Assembly (NCBI RefSeq): GCF_030012985.1
Contig: NZ_CP120233.1
Span: forward strand, 4,087,001-4,151,000
Source: Microbulbifer sp. VAAF005
GTDB lineage: Bacteria; Pseudomonadota; Gammaproteobacteria; Pseudomonadales; Cellvibrionaceae
Reading direction: 5' to 3'
Length of the DNA stretch: 64,000 bases
The notes under the pieces were generated by a model that worked only from the letters and a program-made list of their open reading frames with translations, searched no databases and was not told the DNA's origin. Below, one piece after another: positions 36,419 through 45,523 of the stretch. Both the position numbers and the translations under genes were made by a program. Every line of letters starts with the position of its first letter. Position 1 is the stretch's first letter.

Positions 36419-37990
36419 ATGGCTCAATTGTCGCGACGGAAATTTTGTTTTGCCACTGGCGCATTGGGGGCGGCCTTGCTAACAGGGGTGTCGACTTCCA
36501 AAGCTGCCCAGGCACAGAAGGGCCGCCGTCAGGCTTTACCGATTCCCCCGGAGTTGCGTGCAGATAGGCAAGGCCGGATTAAATTGGCAGCGCGCCCGGG
36601 CAAGCAGTCTTTCCTACCGGGGGTGACTACGCGTACTTATGGGTTCAATGGTCCGTTTTTAGGTCCGGCGATACGGGTGCGCAAGGGCGAGAAAGTAACC
36701 GTCAGCGTGGTCAATCATCTGCCGCAAAATGTAACTGCGCATTGGCATGGACTGATCGTACCCGGCAATGCCGATGGTGGCCCCTATATGCCATTGAAGC
36801 CTGGAGAAACCTGGACCGTAGATTGGAACATAATCCAGCCCGCCGCCACCCTGTGGTTTCATCCCCACCTCTACCCGACAACCGCCGAGTTGGTACTCAA
36901 AGGCCTGGCCGGATTGATTATTATCGACGATGAAGAAGGCGATGCACTGCCGATACCTTCGCGGTGGGGTGTGGATGACATTCCGTTAGTGATTCAGGAT
37001 CGCCGCTTTACCGATAATGGTCAGTTCTTCCATCGCTTTAACGAAGTGACGGTTGCGGCGGGCTATTGTGGGGATCGACTTCTGGTTAATGGCGTTATTA
37101 ATCCGGTGGTCAGGCCACCTAAAGGCTGGGTGCGCTTTCGTATTTTGGATGGCTCCAACGGGCGCAACTATCGGCTTGCCACCAGCGACAAGCGTCCACT
37201 CTACGTAATAGCCAGCGACGGCGGTTTTCTTTCGGAACCAGTGAAAGTGGATGTACTGCCTATTGCTGCGGGAGAGCGCTACGAAGTAATTATCGACACC
37301 CGCGATGGTAAGCCTTTCGATTTCCAAACACTGCCAGTACCCCAGCCAATAATGCGCCTGCCGCCATTTGATCAGGCCCACAGTTTTCTCAGTGTGGTGC
37401 CTGGAACATCCGAGGGGAAAGGAAAATTGCCGGAGCGCCTGGCATCCCTGCCGACAATCCCCCAAAACCTGCCACCAATCAGTCAGAAGCTGGTGATGCA
37501 AATGAACCGACAGAAGCAGGCGCAAGCAGTGATTGGTGCAACGGGGCTGCCGCAGATGGTTGCCGCCGGTACGACCAACCCCGATGTGGTGGCCAAAGTA
37601 TTGAAGCTGATTACTAAGGGGCCGGCATTGCCGTTAAAAGAGCAATTAACTGCGAATGCGATTAATGGGGTTTCCTTTGCATTTACCGAGCCCGGGTTTA
37701 AGGTTGTGAGGAATAAGGACCTGCGCTGGGAGATCTCTGAAGGACAGGACCGAATGCTACACCCGGTACATATCCATGGCTGCCAGTTTCGAGTCACGAA
37801 ATACAATAATGCAGAACCGCCACTCTATATGCGTGGCTGGAAAGATACGATGCCCATATCCGATGGCGGCAAAGCGGAAATATTTGTTCGTTTCCCGCTG
37901 CCGGCGATGCCGGATATGCCCTACATGGCGCACTGCCATGTTTTGGAACACGAGGACTCGGGAATGATGACAGAGTTTAGTGTCTCCTGA
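36419..37990 (+). CDS. Tat-exported multicopper oxidase (CueO/CopA-like)
   Basis: 523 residues. The start MAQLSRRKFCFATGALGAAL is a Tat signal (SRRKFCF). Copper-binding motifs are complete: HWHG in NVTAHWHGLIVPG, HPH in TLWFHPHLYP, HPVHIHG, and HCHVLEHED near the C-terminus, giving types 1, 2 and 3 copper sites. It probably oxidises Cu(I) or organic substrates in the periplasm. A GGGAGG precedes the ATG. The neighbouring MerR gene is convergent; no CueR-type copper promoter was recognised upstream. Confidence 0.93.
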   Translation: MAQLSRRKFCFATGALGAALLTGVSTSKAAQAQKGRRQALPIPPELRADRQGRIKLAARPGKQSFLPGVTTRTYGFNGPFLGPAIRVRKGEKVTVSVVNHLPQNVTAHWHGLIVPGNADGGPYMPLKPGETWTVDWNIIQPAATLWFHPHLYPTTAELVLKGLAGLIIIDDEEGDALPIPSRWGVDDIPLVIQDRRFTDNGQFFHRFNEVTVAAGYCGDRLLVNGVINPVVRPPKGWVRFRILDGSNGRNYRLATSDKRPLYVIASDGGFLSEPVKVDVLPIAAGERYEVIIDTRDGKPFDFQTLPVPQPIMRLPPFDQAHSFLSVVPGTSEGKGKLPERLASLPTIPQNLPPISQKLVMQMNRQKQAQAVIGATGLPQMVAAGTTNPDVVAKVLKLITKGPALPLKEQLTANAINGVSFAFTEPGFKVVRNKDLRWEISEGQDRMLHPVHIHGCQFRVTKYNNAEPPLYMRGWKDTMPISDGGKAEIFVRFPLPAMPDMPYMAHCHVLEHEDSGMMTEFSVS

Positions 37991-38010
37991 CTTTATTCGC
38001 TGCTATTCTG

Positions 38011-38445
38011 TCAGCGTCGCTTCTGTTTCCTGTCTTCCTTATGCTGTAACTTGGTCGCTTTCCTGATCAGGTTTTGGAAGTTGGGGCACTCCAGCTGATT
38101 GACCTCGGGACAGTTGGCCACATGGCGTAGCCCATCGCGCATAGCTTCGAGTCGGCGGATATTCTTTTCCAGATCGTCGGCCCTGGCGAGGAGCTGCTCC
38201 CTGTCGATAGCGGGGTTGCCATTAGAGGAAAACATCTCGCCAATTTCATCCAGGGAAAAACCGGCGTAGCGGCCAAGGGAGATAAGGGACAGCTGTTCTA
38301 TCACTGTGGCTTTAAAAATTCGGGTAATTCCCCGACGACCACATGACTTTATCAGGCCTTTTTCCTCATAATACCGAAGTGTGGAAGAGGGGAGTCCCGA
38401 CAGTTTGGAGACTTCGCGTATATCCAGTTCTTCCCTGTTATTCAT
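38011..38445 (-). CDS. MerR-family transcriptional regulator
   Basis: 144 residues. The winged helix-turn-helix (LDIREVSKLSGLPSSTLRYY, then EEKGLIKSCGRRG) is at the N-terminus, followed by a dimerisation helix (LEKNIRRLEAMRDGLRHV). The C-terminal effector part has one Cys in VANCPEV and another in LECPNF, like redox or metal sensors of this family, although the ligand cannot be told. It is divergent from the MFS gene; the shared gap contains a promoter with a 19-bp spacer, the layout activated by MerR proteins. A second matching site lies upstream of the cupin gene at 40262. Confidence 0.93.
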   Translation of the reverse strand: MNNREELDIREVSKLSGLPSSTLRYYEEKGLIKSCGRRGITRIFKATVIEQLSLISLGRYAGFSLDEIGEMFSSNGNPAIDREQLLARADDLEKNIRRLEAMRDGLRHVANCPEVNQLECPNFQNLIRKATKLQHKEDRKQKRR

Positions 38446-38451
38446 CGCTTA

Positions 38452-38482
38452 TTGACCTCAAGCTCACTTGAAGTTGTATGCT
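38452..38482 (+). promoter_or_regulatory. MerR-type promoter with 19-bp spacer (MFS gene)
   Basis: TTGACC at 38452-38457 and TATGCT at 38477-38482, spaced by 19 bases. The spacer holds an imperfect dyad CTCAAG/CTTGAA. This is the over-long spacer that MerR regulators bend to activate. It ends in AAGTTG like the site at 40169. Confidence 0.8.
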
Positions 38483-38521
38483 AGTTTCACGCGTCATTAC
38501 TGGCAAGTCAAAGTTCAGCTT

Positions 38522-39979
38522 ATGCACACCGCGAAAAGTTATTCCGAAGACCCAATTTCCCAAGAGGCTGCTCAGGTTTCCAAAAGAGGAGTCCTGGTCA
38601 CCTTGTGTTTGGCGACCTTGCTCGCAGCCTTGGGAGTCAGCGCAATTAATATGGCGCTGCCTGTATTAATCGAAAGCTTGGGAGCTTCCTTCAGTAATAC
38701 TCAGTGGATTACCGTGGCCTACATGATGTGTATGACCGCGACCCTGCCTATTGCCGGAAGCCTCAGTGACAAGCTGGGTCGCAGGAAATTGTTTCTAAGT
38801 GGCGGATTGATATTCACCTTATCGACATTACTTTGCGCGCTGTCTTTTAATGTTTGGACTCTGGTTTTTTTCCGCGCAATACAAGGGGTCGGTGCCGCGA
38901 TGTTTGTGGCTGTGTCTATGGCTATTGCCAGCGACGTTTTCGATAAAAGTGAAACGGGAAATATAATTGGATTGTTGGGTAGCCTGTCTGCGGTTGGGAC
39001 TGGTATGGGCCCTATCGTGGGCGGCTTGATTGTCGAAAACCTGAATTGGCAGGCTATCTTTTGGTTGGTAGTGCCGGTGGGATTGGGGGTGTTTTTCCTC
39101 GCATATCGAACTCTACCGGAAAACATAGTCGGCGAAGTTGTTGATGGCAGAAGTCGACTCAAACGCTACCTGGCTGCAGCATTCCTGTTCTTTAACATTG
39201 TTTTTTATACCCTGGCGATTAAGCCATTGGGAGAGGGATATTCCGCAGTTAATGGAATTGCTATTGCTCTATCGGTGATATTTGGTGTGGGGTTGTTTTA
39301 TGTCAGGCAGAAAGTACAACCCCTGCGTGAAGGATTTACGGAGTCTTCTGGAAAGCAGACATTCTTGGCGAATGTGGCTGGAAACTTTTTGGTGGCTTCA
39401 TCGGTAATGAGTAGCCTGATTGTAGGGCCTTTTTATTTGACCCTGGCACTGGATCTGGACCTTTTTATCGCAGGGCTGGTGATGACAACCGGATCATTTA
39501 TGGTGGCTGCTTGTTCAAATCTTGCCGGTCGAGCCGTGGATCGATTCAATAGTCGAGGTATCGTATTACTGGGTCTGTTAATTTTACTTTGTGGAGCCAT
39601 GGGAATGGGACTGCTCAGGGTGGAGCAGGGCTTGGTAGGCTATCTGGTTTTTTCCGTCACTATGGCAATGGGTTACGGAACCTACCTTTCGACAGTTAAT
39701 ACCATGACCATGAATAGCGCCCGGGCCGAAGTTCGTGGGCGTATTTCCGGGTTTCTCAGCCTTTCACGAGGATTGGGTTTATTGACTGGAGCTTCTGTGA
39801 TGAGTGTGATTTTTGTAGGGCTTGTACCCAGCCAGCCCCTGCAAGACATGAGTCCGTCGCAGATAGCGGATGGTCTCAATGCCGTTTATCGCCTGGCATC
39901 AGTGTTCTTGTTAACCGCATTAACAATACAGATCGTGTCTATTCTTGCCAGCAAGCTTGCTTCCCGAGCGCAAAATTAA
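38522..39979 (+). CDS. MFS drug transporter of the DHA2 (14-TMS) type
   Basis: About 485 residues. Predicted 14 transmembrane helices; motif A as GSLSDKLGRRKLFL after TM2, the motif C-like GLLGSLSAVGTGMGPIVGG in TM5, and WQAIFWLVVPVG after it, as in EmrB-like exporters. It likely exports toxic organic compounds by proton antiport. I place the start at ATG 38522 (MHTAKSYSEDP), which lies 40 bases after the MerR-type -10 box; the frame is open to a TTG that overlaps the promoter. Intact. It is regulated by the divergent MerR protein by strong inference. Confidence 0.9.
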   Translation: MHTAKSYSEDPISQEAAQVSKRGVLVTLCLATLLAALGVSAINMALPVLIESLGASFSNTQWITVAYMMCMTATLPIAGSLSDKLGRRKLFLSGGLIFTLSTLLCALSFNVWTLVFFRAIQGVGAAMFVAVSMAIASDVFDKSETGNIIGLLGSLSAVGTGMGPIVGGLIVENLNWQAIFWLVVPVGLGVFFLAYRTLPENIVGEVVDGRSRLKRYLAAAFLFFNIVFYTLAIKPLGEGYSAVNGIAIALSVIFGVGLFYVRQKVQPLREGFTESSGKQTFLANVAGNFLVASSVMSSLIVGPFYLTLALDLDLFIAGLVMTTGSFMVAACSNLAGRAVDRFNSRGIVLLGLLILLCGAMGMGLLRVEQGLVGYLVFSVTMAMGYGTYLSTVNTMTMNSARAEVRGRISGFLSLSRGLGLLTGASVMSVIFVGLVPSQPLQDMSPSQIADGLNAVYRLASVFLLTALTIQIVSILASKLASRAQN

Positions 39980-40168
39980 CGATTACCTCCAGAGCTATAA
40001 AGTAAACCCATTAGCGAGTGCTTCGTTTTAGTGAGCACTCGCGGGTATTAATAGCTGCTGGAGCTATTAATACCCATCTCTATTTCCTGATTTATTCCTA
40101 TTTTCCAGGCCAACGCCTTTACACTTCACCCACGACTTAAATAGCTAAAAATACAGGCACAGATCTGG

Positions 40169-40199
40169 TTGACTTAAAGCTGGCTTCAAGTTGTATCTT
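40169..40199 (+). promoter_or_regulatory. Second MerR-type promoter with 19-bp spacer (cupin gene)
   Basis: TTGACT at 40169-40174 and TATCTT at 40194-40199, with a 19-base spacer whose end CAAGTTG matches that of the MFS promoter, as does the internal AAGC. Probably bound by the same MerR protein. Confidence 0.78.
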
Positions 40200-40261
40200 G
40201 AATTTGTGGATTCGCAGTAATTTTCAACAAGATATCGAGAGAGCTTTAGGAGGACCAATCA

Positions 40262-40768
40262 GTGACGAATTCTTTGAGACAGTGCGTTGAAGCACTTAAA
40301 GCGAATTGGCAGGGACTTGATACTTCATCAATTGTGAGATGTCGAGAAGCCCTGGGAAAATTGGCGGCATCAAGTTCTAATGAGGCATGGTTGGCTGATC
40401 TACACAGTCGCCAAGAACCCAGTGTAGAGTTATACCGGGATGAAGGTAAGGGTTTTATCTTGCTGGCTCATGTGGAGCCTCGTGGGCTCTATCGTCCACC
40501 ACATAATCATGGCAATGGCTGGGTATTTTACGCGGTGCAACATGGTGAAGTGGAGATGTCTACCTATGGTTTGCTCAATCAAGACGACGGTGAACAACTG
40601 GTGAGCCGGGGCTGCTATCAAATGAAGCCCGGTGACTGTAGTGCGTTCTTACCAGGGGATATTCACGATACTCATTGCCTTTCTGAGTATGTGTTGATGT
40701 TTAGGTTGACCAGTTGTGACTTTAGCGAGGAGAAGCGTGAGGGACGTCTTAGGGTGTTTGCATCTTAA
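40262..40768 (+). CDS. Cupin-fold protein, cysteine dioxygenase-like
   Basis: 168 residues. The metal-binding cupin signature appears as YRPPHNHGNGWVFYAVQHGE (first motif) and PGDIHDTHCLS (second motif His), the pattern of cysteine-dioxygenase-like and related small cupins. The substrate is unknown. The GTG start is set by AGGAGG nine bases upstream. It is placed under a MerR-type promoter matching that of the MFS pump, so it probably belongs to the same stress response. It may detoxify or sense a compound; that is inference. Confidence 0.75.
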   Translation: MTNSLRQCVEALKANWQGLDTSSIVRCREALGKLAASSSNEAWLADLHSRQEPSVELYRDEGKGFILLAHVEPRGLYRPPHNHGNGWVFYAVQHGEVEMSTYGLLNQDDGEQLVSRGCYQMKPGDCSAFLPGDIHDTHCLSEYVLMFRLTSCDFSEEKREGRLRVFAS

Positions 40769-40834
40769 GCAAGAGTTTAACTATTGCCCGCTGGCCAGTT
40801 ACTAACGGGCAATTATCGATTGGACGGTTCCTAA

Positions 40835-41097
40835 GGAGCCTCTGAATAACGCCGTAATGCCTCTGCGGGTCTTGAAGGCTGCAGATGTTAGGCGTAGCTC
40901 GCCGCGAATGGCTCTAGTCCTTTGTAAGAGCTGCAACGCAGCAGCTGTGGCCTTCAAGGCCCGCCCTTCGGGGCTTGCAGAGCGATTCACACTCCGCGTT
41001 GCGACTTCTTGAAAGGTCTAGACATTCCTGCAAAGCCGCGCCTTGATTGTGAACCGCTCTGCAAGCCAGAGGTATCATGGAGTTATTCAGAGGCTCC
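40835..41097. mobile_element. 263-bp MITE with IS5-type ends
   Basis: Perfect 16-bp terminal inverted repeats GGAGCCTCTGAATAAC / GTTATTCAGAGGCTCC, flanked by 4-bp direct repeats CTAA (40831-40834 and 41098-41101). A CTAA duplication fits the YTAR target of the IS5 family. No transposase is encoded, so it is a non-autonomous element. It contains further internal inverted segments (around 40925-40985). It lies between the cupin gene and curlin gene B. Confidence 0.88.
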
Positions 41098-41144
41098 CTA
41101 AGCCCAGTTCAATCAAAACTTTCGATTAAAAATCGTAATCTCTA

Positions 41145-42098
41145 TTATTGGGATATCATCCCAATATTGCCATTGCCCACTTGACTGGCTGAGATATTTC
41201 CATTGACTTCACTCTGTGAAATATCAATAAAATTATCCAGCCCATTTTGTTGAGATAAGGCGAAACTCGAAGTGCCCTCCTGAAATGCAATAGCCTCATT
41301 AAACATACCTTCCTGTGTGGTGGTGATGCTCATGAGTTCACCTTCTTGTCGAGAGGAAATGATATTGTCTGACCCGATCTGACTTGTTTGGGCGTAGCTG
41401 TTTTCATTGAATATTTGCCAGAGAGTGGCATTGTTGCCATCACCTAATTGGGTAACTTCATTAGTAAGGGACTCGCCAAAGTTCTGCAAGCTGGTCGCCT
41501 CATTTCCTGTTCCGTTTTGTGTCACGGTAGAGGTATAGAAGGTACCGCGTAGTTGAATTAGGACACCATCATTCAAGGTTCCTGTTTGGAGAAGTGAGCC
41601 TGAATGGAAGTCACCACTGGTGGCGCGAACAAACCCCATATTACTTTGTCCAGATTGGAACAAGTAGCCTGTATTGCCAATGGAGTCACTTTGGAAGAGT
41701 CTACCGTTATTCAATAGCCCCTCCTGATAGATTTCCCCATTAGTCGTAGTGGTAAGTATCTGGGTACTGAGTGCGGTCTGATTATCACCCAATTGCACAA
41801 TTTGCACCGTGGTTGAAGTGCTTTCTTCTTGGCTGGCGATGGCGCTGTTACTGTCTCCAGTTTGCATTTGAAGTATGTAGCCCAAGGATGAATTCACAGA
41901 TTGCATCGCTTCGGCAGAGTTGGAGCTACCCGTTTGCCTTTGTTCTATTAAGTTATTTTCAATGGTTAAGTCAGCTTGCTCGGCTGTTGCCAGATTGCTA
42001 TCGCCGTATTGCTCTACAGTGGTAGTACTTGTGTCCGCGTGGCTAATAGTACCTAACAACAGAATTGTGGATGAAAAAAGGATAGGGTAAGGCTTCAC
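41145..42098 (-). CDS. Curlin-repeat secreted protein B
   Basis: 317 residues: signal peptide with cleavage near ISHADTS, then about a dozen curlin-type repeats, for example EQYGDSNLATAEQ, RQTGSSNSAEAMQ and TQLGDGNNATLWQ, ending MISQ. It is the shortest of the family here. Its 3' end lies 44 bases from the MITE, and the upstream gap to the chitinase gene is ~850 bases. Secretion and amyloid formation are inferred from the repeat pattern only. Confidence 0.87.
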   Translation of the reverse strand: MKPYPILFSSTILLLGTISHADTSTTTVEQYGDSNLATAEQADLTIENNLIEQRQTGSSNSAEAMQSVNSSLGYILQMQTGDSNSAIASQEESTSTTVQIVQLGDNQTALSTQILTTTTNGEIYQEGLLNNGRLFQSDSIGNTGYLFQSGQSNMGFVRATSGDFHSGSLLQTGTLNDGVLIQLRGTFYTSTVTQNGTGNEATSLQNFGESLTNEVTQLGDGNNATLWQIFNENSYAQTSQIGSDNIISSRQEGELMSITTTQEGMFNEAIAFQEGTSSFALSQQNGLDNFIDISQSEVNGNISASQVGNGNIGMISQ

Positions 42099-42944
42099 AA
42101 AGATCTCCCTTTGTTGAACTAATCTGAGCTCTTTCCTGTTTGGGGCACGGGGTGCTAGCCAAAGGATAAATGACTGCTAGTTGCGGCTTATTACTGCTGA
42201 TATTGCCGATCTAAAGTGTCGCCATGGAGTAAGGGAAATACTATGGGCCAGAAGTACTTTTATTTTGAGAGAAAAGTCACTGACAAAAGATTCAGGAATT
42301 GTGAAAAGCTGTATTTATCAGTTGTGGTTCCTGGTTAGGTTGGGAACTTTTTCTCACTTAGTCGATGGAAACTGCCGTGAGCTTTTCTATAGGTGACTGT
42401 TGACTAGGTAATTATCCTCATATTTTGATCCTGTATTGCTATTAGTAAAAATTTTTGCTGTTGTGGTTTTTTGTAGATTTAAAAACCTATAATTTCTGCT
42501 TTTTACGTGCTTTTGATCTTTAATTTAGATATTTACTCACTGGCGCACGCGGCCTGTGTCGATATGGTCACGAAATATTCTGTTTAAATCTGGAACCATT
42601 CCGTTTGGTATTTATCGAAACTGCTGAGTACGTATGGGGCTATTTGAACAGCGTACAGAAATAAAGTAAGTGTTTGTGATAATTACTAAAGGTGCAGGGG
42701 CAGTTGCACCCAGTTGAGTAAATAAAAACGGGGAAGGGGAGTGGGTTCCTTACAATTTAGAGCATCCTGGCAGTGTATAAATATTCATGCCAAGAATGCC
42801 TGCTCTATTTATTAATGCTTTCCGTTATACGTTATTCACACAAGCTCTTGATCTCTATTTTTGCAAATAATACCTGTCAGTTTGGTATTTGCCTCATCGC
42901 GTAAAACTTTAAATAGAACCCTAAAAACGACAATTGGAGATTCT
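42099..42944. other. Long divergent intergenic region (curlin B / chitinase)
   Basis: About 850 bases with no convincing gene. It must carry promoters for curlin gene B and for the chitinase gene. AT-rich around 42410-42530. A TTGGAGA ribosome-binding site precedes the chitinase start. Confidence 0.5.
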
Positions 42945-45377
42945 ATGAGCCATATTTTTATTCGCACAGCCATAGCATCGGCGCTGATGCTGGGCGCTCA
43001 AGGTTTGAGTGCGGCACAACCCGCCGACGACTACGTTGCGGGGCAGAGTTATACCGGTGGAAGCCAGGTTTGCTACGGGGGAAACTTATATAAAGCTCAA
43101 TGGTGGGCAACAGCTTCTCAAGTTCCCTCGGATGCCCTGACAGCAGAAAACCGATGGGACTCCCCCTGGATTTTGGAAGAGTCAGGTGCGTGCGATACCA
43201 GTGGTGGCGATGACTCCAATTCCGGTGATGGTGATGGCACCGATTCTGATGATGATACTGATACCGGAAATAACGGTGATACGGATTCTGGTAACAATGA
43301 TGATGCAGGTTCCGGCAGTGGTGGTGGCACTGGTGGCTCTGATGACTCCGATACTTATATTTCTGGTCAAAACTATCGCAAAGGCGAAGAAGTTTGTTAC
43401 GACGGTGACCTATTTGTTGCCCAGTGGTGGGCTAATAGTGACGACCACCCCACCGATGCATTAACGGCTGAAAATACCTGGGGTTCCCCTTGGCTTCTTA
43501 AGGAAGCGGATGGTTGCTCCAGTGACGGTGGCTCCGATGATGACACCGGCACCGGTGGCAATGATGGCGGCAGTGATAACGACGATAACGACAACAGTGG
43601 CGATGGCAACGATAATTCTGACAGCACTCCCATTACGATAAGTGCTTCAGTGTCGCAGTCACAAATTACCGGTGGTGGCACTGTAATACTTGATGCCAGT
43701 GCCTCCGGTGGCGAGGGCAATTTATCTTACAGCTGGGCCCAATTATCCCCGGCCTCTCCTGAAGCAGATATTGCCTCTGCGACCAGCGCATCCACCACTG
43801 TTACCCTACCTTCAAGCACCTTTGATGTGAGCTATGTCTTTAGCCTGATCGTCAGTGATGGTGACTCTACTGAAGAAGCACAGGTAACCGTGCAAAACCT
43901 CGCTGTGGACGATACCGATGAAGACGACGATGATAATACCGATGGTTCTGAAAGCTCAGTAACCGCAAATATCTCGGCCTCAAGTATCAATGTTGGCTGT
44001 AGTGGAACGGTTAATCTGGATGGCTCCGGTAGCACCGGTGGCAGCGATATCTCTTACATCTGGAGCCAAACCAGTGGTCCGGTTGTAAAGATGACCAACT
44101 ATACCGGCAGCGCTACCTCAGTGGCCCTGTCTGAGGTATACAGCGATGTAACCTATACCTTCCAGCTGACGGCTTCTGACTCCACTCAAGCCAGTGATGT
44201 GGACGAGGTCTCCATTAGACAGGATGGTTGTGCCGCAGCCGATGGCTATGTGATGGGCATCAGCGAACTGGAAGCTGCGGAAGAGTCGATTACCAGCAGT
44301 GATTCCCTGCTTCAGGAAGTAAAGGATACTGTTGAAACCCGAGACAACGCTGTGGTTGAGGCGGTACAACCTGGCCGCAGTGCAAACCCTGAAAATGTCC
44401 TCCGCGTTGAGAGCATCCTGTCTGAAGAAGATTGGGATTACCTTTTCGCCCTCAGAGCGGAAGAGTACACCTACACCAATTTCCTCCGTGCCGTAGCCAA
44501 GTTCCCAGCTTTCTGTGGTGACTATACCGATGGCCGCGATGCCGAGGCGATCTGTCGCAAGTCGATGGCGGTAATGTTTGCACACTACGCCCAGGAAACC
44601 GGTGCCCACGCAACAGGTTGGGAAGTGCCGGAATGGCGCCAGGGTCTGTACTGGTTGCGGGAAATTGGCTGGACTGAAGATACTTCCGGTGGCTACGGCG
44701 CCTGTGATGCCAGCAGCAGCTGGGCAGCGGAAGCATGGCCCTGTGCGATCAATGATGACGGTGGCTATAAGAGCTACTTCGGTCGCGGTGCCAAGCAATT
44801 GAGCTGGAACTATAACTACGGCCCTTTCTCCCAGGCGATGTATGGCGATATTTACACCCTGCTGGAAGCGCCGGAGTTAGTCGCGGATACCTGGTTGAAC
44901 CTGGCCAGTTCCATCTTCTTCTTCGTCTACCCACAGCCACCCAAGCCAAGCATATTGCATGTAATTGATGGCACCTGGGAACCGAATAGTGTGGATCTGG
45001 CCAATAACCTGACTGCAGGATTCGGTGTTACCACCAATATTATTAACGGTGCGATCGAATGTAGTTCAGGTACTGAAGACTACCGCTCACAGTATCGGAT
45101 CGAGTACTACCAGAGCACAGCGGAATACTTCGGTGTAGAAATTCCTGCAGATGAAGAACTCGGTTGTGCCAATATGGGGCAATTCCAGACTGGCGGTGCA
45201 GCCTCCCTGGATATTTACTGGGATAAAGATTGGGGATGGTCTGCGGATACCCCAAATAATGAGAGCTACGCATGTCAGTTGGTGAATTACCAGACTGCCT
45301 ACTCAGCACTGAATGAGGGCGATTATGCCAAGTGTGTTGAAGGAAACTTTGATATGACCGTCGATTACCAAGACTAA
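42945..45377 (+). CDS. Secreted multidomain GH19 chitinase
   Basis: 810 residues. Signal peptide (to about GLSAAQ), then a CBM5/12-type chitin-binding module (YVAGQSYTGGSQVCYGGNLY), an acidic Asp/Ser/Gly linker, a second CBM5/12 module (YISGQNYRKGEEVCYDGDLF), another linker, two PKD/Ig-like domains, and a C-terminal GH19 catalytic domain. The general acid is the Glu in MFAHYAQETGAHATG; the second conserved region is YFGRGAKQLSWNYNYG. It hydrolyses chitin outside the cell. I chose the ATG at 42945, which has TTGGAGA upstream and a normal signal peptide, over a frame 28 codons longer. A strong terminator follows. Confidence 0.93.
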   Translation: MSHIFIRTAIASALMLGAQGLSAAQPADDYVAGQSYTGGSQVCYGGNLYKAQWWATASQVPSDALTAENRWDSPWILEESGACDTSGGDDSNSGDGDGTDSDDDTDTGNNGDTDSGNNDDAGSGSGGGTGGSDDSDTYISGQNYRKGEEVCYDGDLFVAQWWANSDDHPTDALTAENTWGSPWLLKEADGCSSDGGSDDDTGTGGNDGGSDNDDNDNSGDGNDNSDSTPITISASVSQSQITGGGTVILDASASGGEGNLSYSWAQLSPASPEADIASATSASTTVTLPSSTFDVSYVFSLIVSDGDSTEEAQVTVQNLAVDDTDEDDDDNTDGSESSVTANISASSINVGCSGTVNLDGSGSTGGSDISYIWSQTSGPVVKMTNYTGSATSVALSEVYSDVTYTFQLTASDSTQASDVDEVSIRQDGCAAADGYVMGISELEAAEESITSSDSLLQEVKDTVETRDNAVVEAVQPGRSANPENVLRVESILSEEDWDYLFALRAEEYTYTNFLRAVAKFPAFCGDYTDGRDAEAICRKSMAVMFAHYAQETGAHATGWEVPEWRQGLYWLREIGWTEDTSGGYGACDASSSWAAEAWPCAINDDGGYKSYFGRGAKQLSWNYNYGPFSQAMYGDIYTLLEAPELVADTWLNLASSIFFFVYPQPPKPSILHVIDGTWEPNSVDLANNLTAGFGVTTNIINGAIECSSGTEDYRSQYRIEYYQSTAEYFGVEIPADEELGCANMGQFQTGGAASLDIYWDKDWGWSADTPNNESYACQLVNYQTAYSALNEGDYAKCVEGNFDMTVDYQD

Positions 45378-45415
45378 AAACCACGGGGCTAAATAGCCCC
45401 CACTCAAACCCTTTC

Positions 45416-45452
45416 AGTGACCTGGTTCCCCCCGCAGCCAGGTCACTTTTTT
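45416..45452 (+). terminator. Rho-independent terminator after the chitinase gene
   Basis: AGTGACCTGG / CCAGGTCACT stem with a C-rich loop, then six T. Confidence 0.92.
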
Positions 45453-45523
45453 ATTACCTTTCCTTCGGTGTTATCTTTCTCTAAACCTATCTACAGGCAT
45501 ATACATTCCTGTTAGACAAAATT

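Noticed and set aside
40802..40990. Short ORF in the MITE
   Set aside because: It lies across the terminal inverted repeat and internal palindromes and has no start signal.
42181..42396. 71-residue ORF upstream of the chitinase gene
   Set aside because: No ribosome-binding site and no protein-like pattern; the region is more likely promoter sequence.
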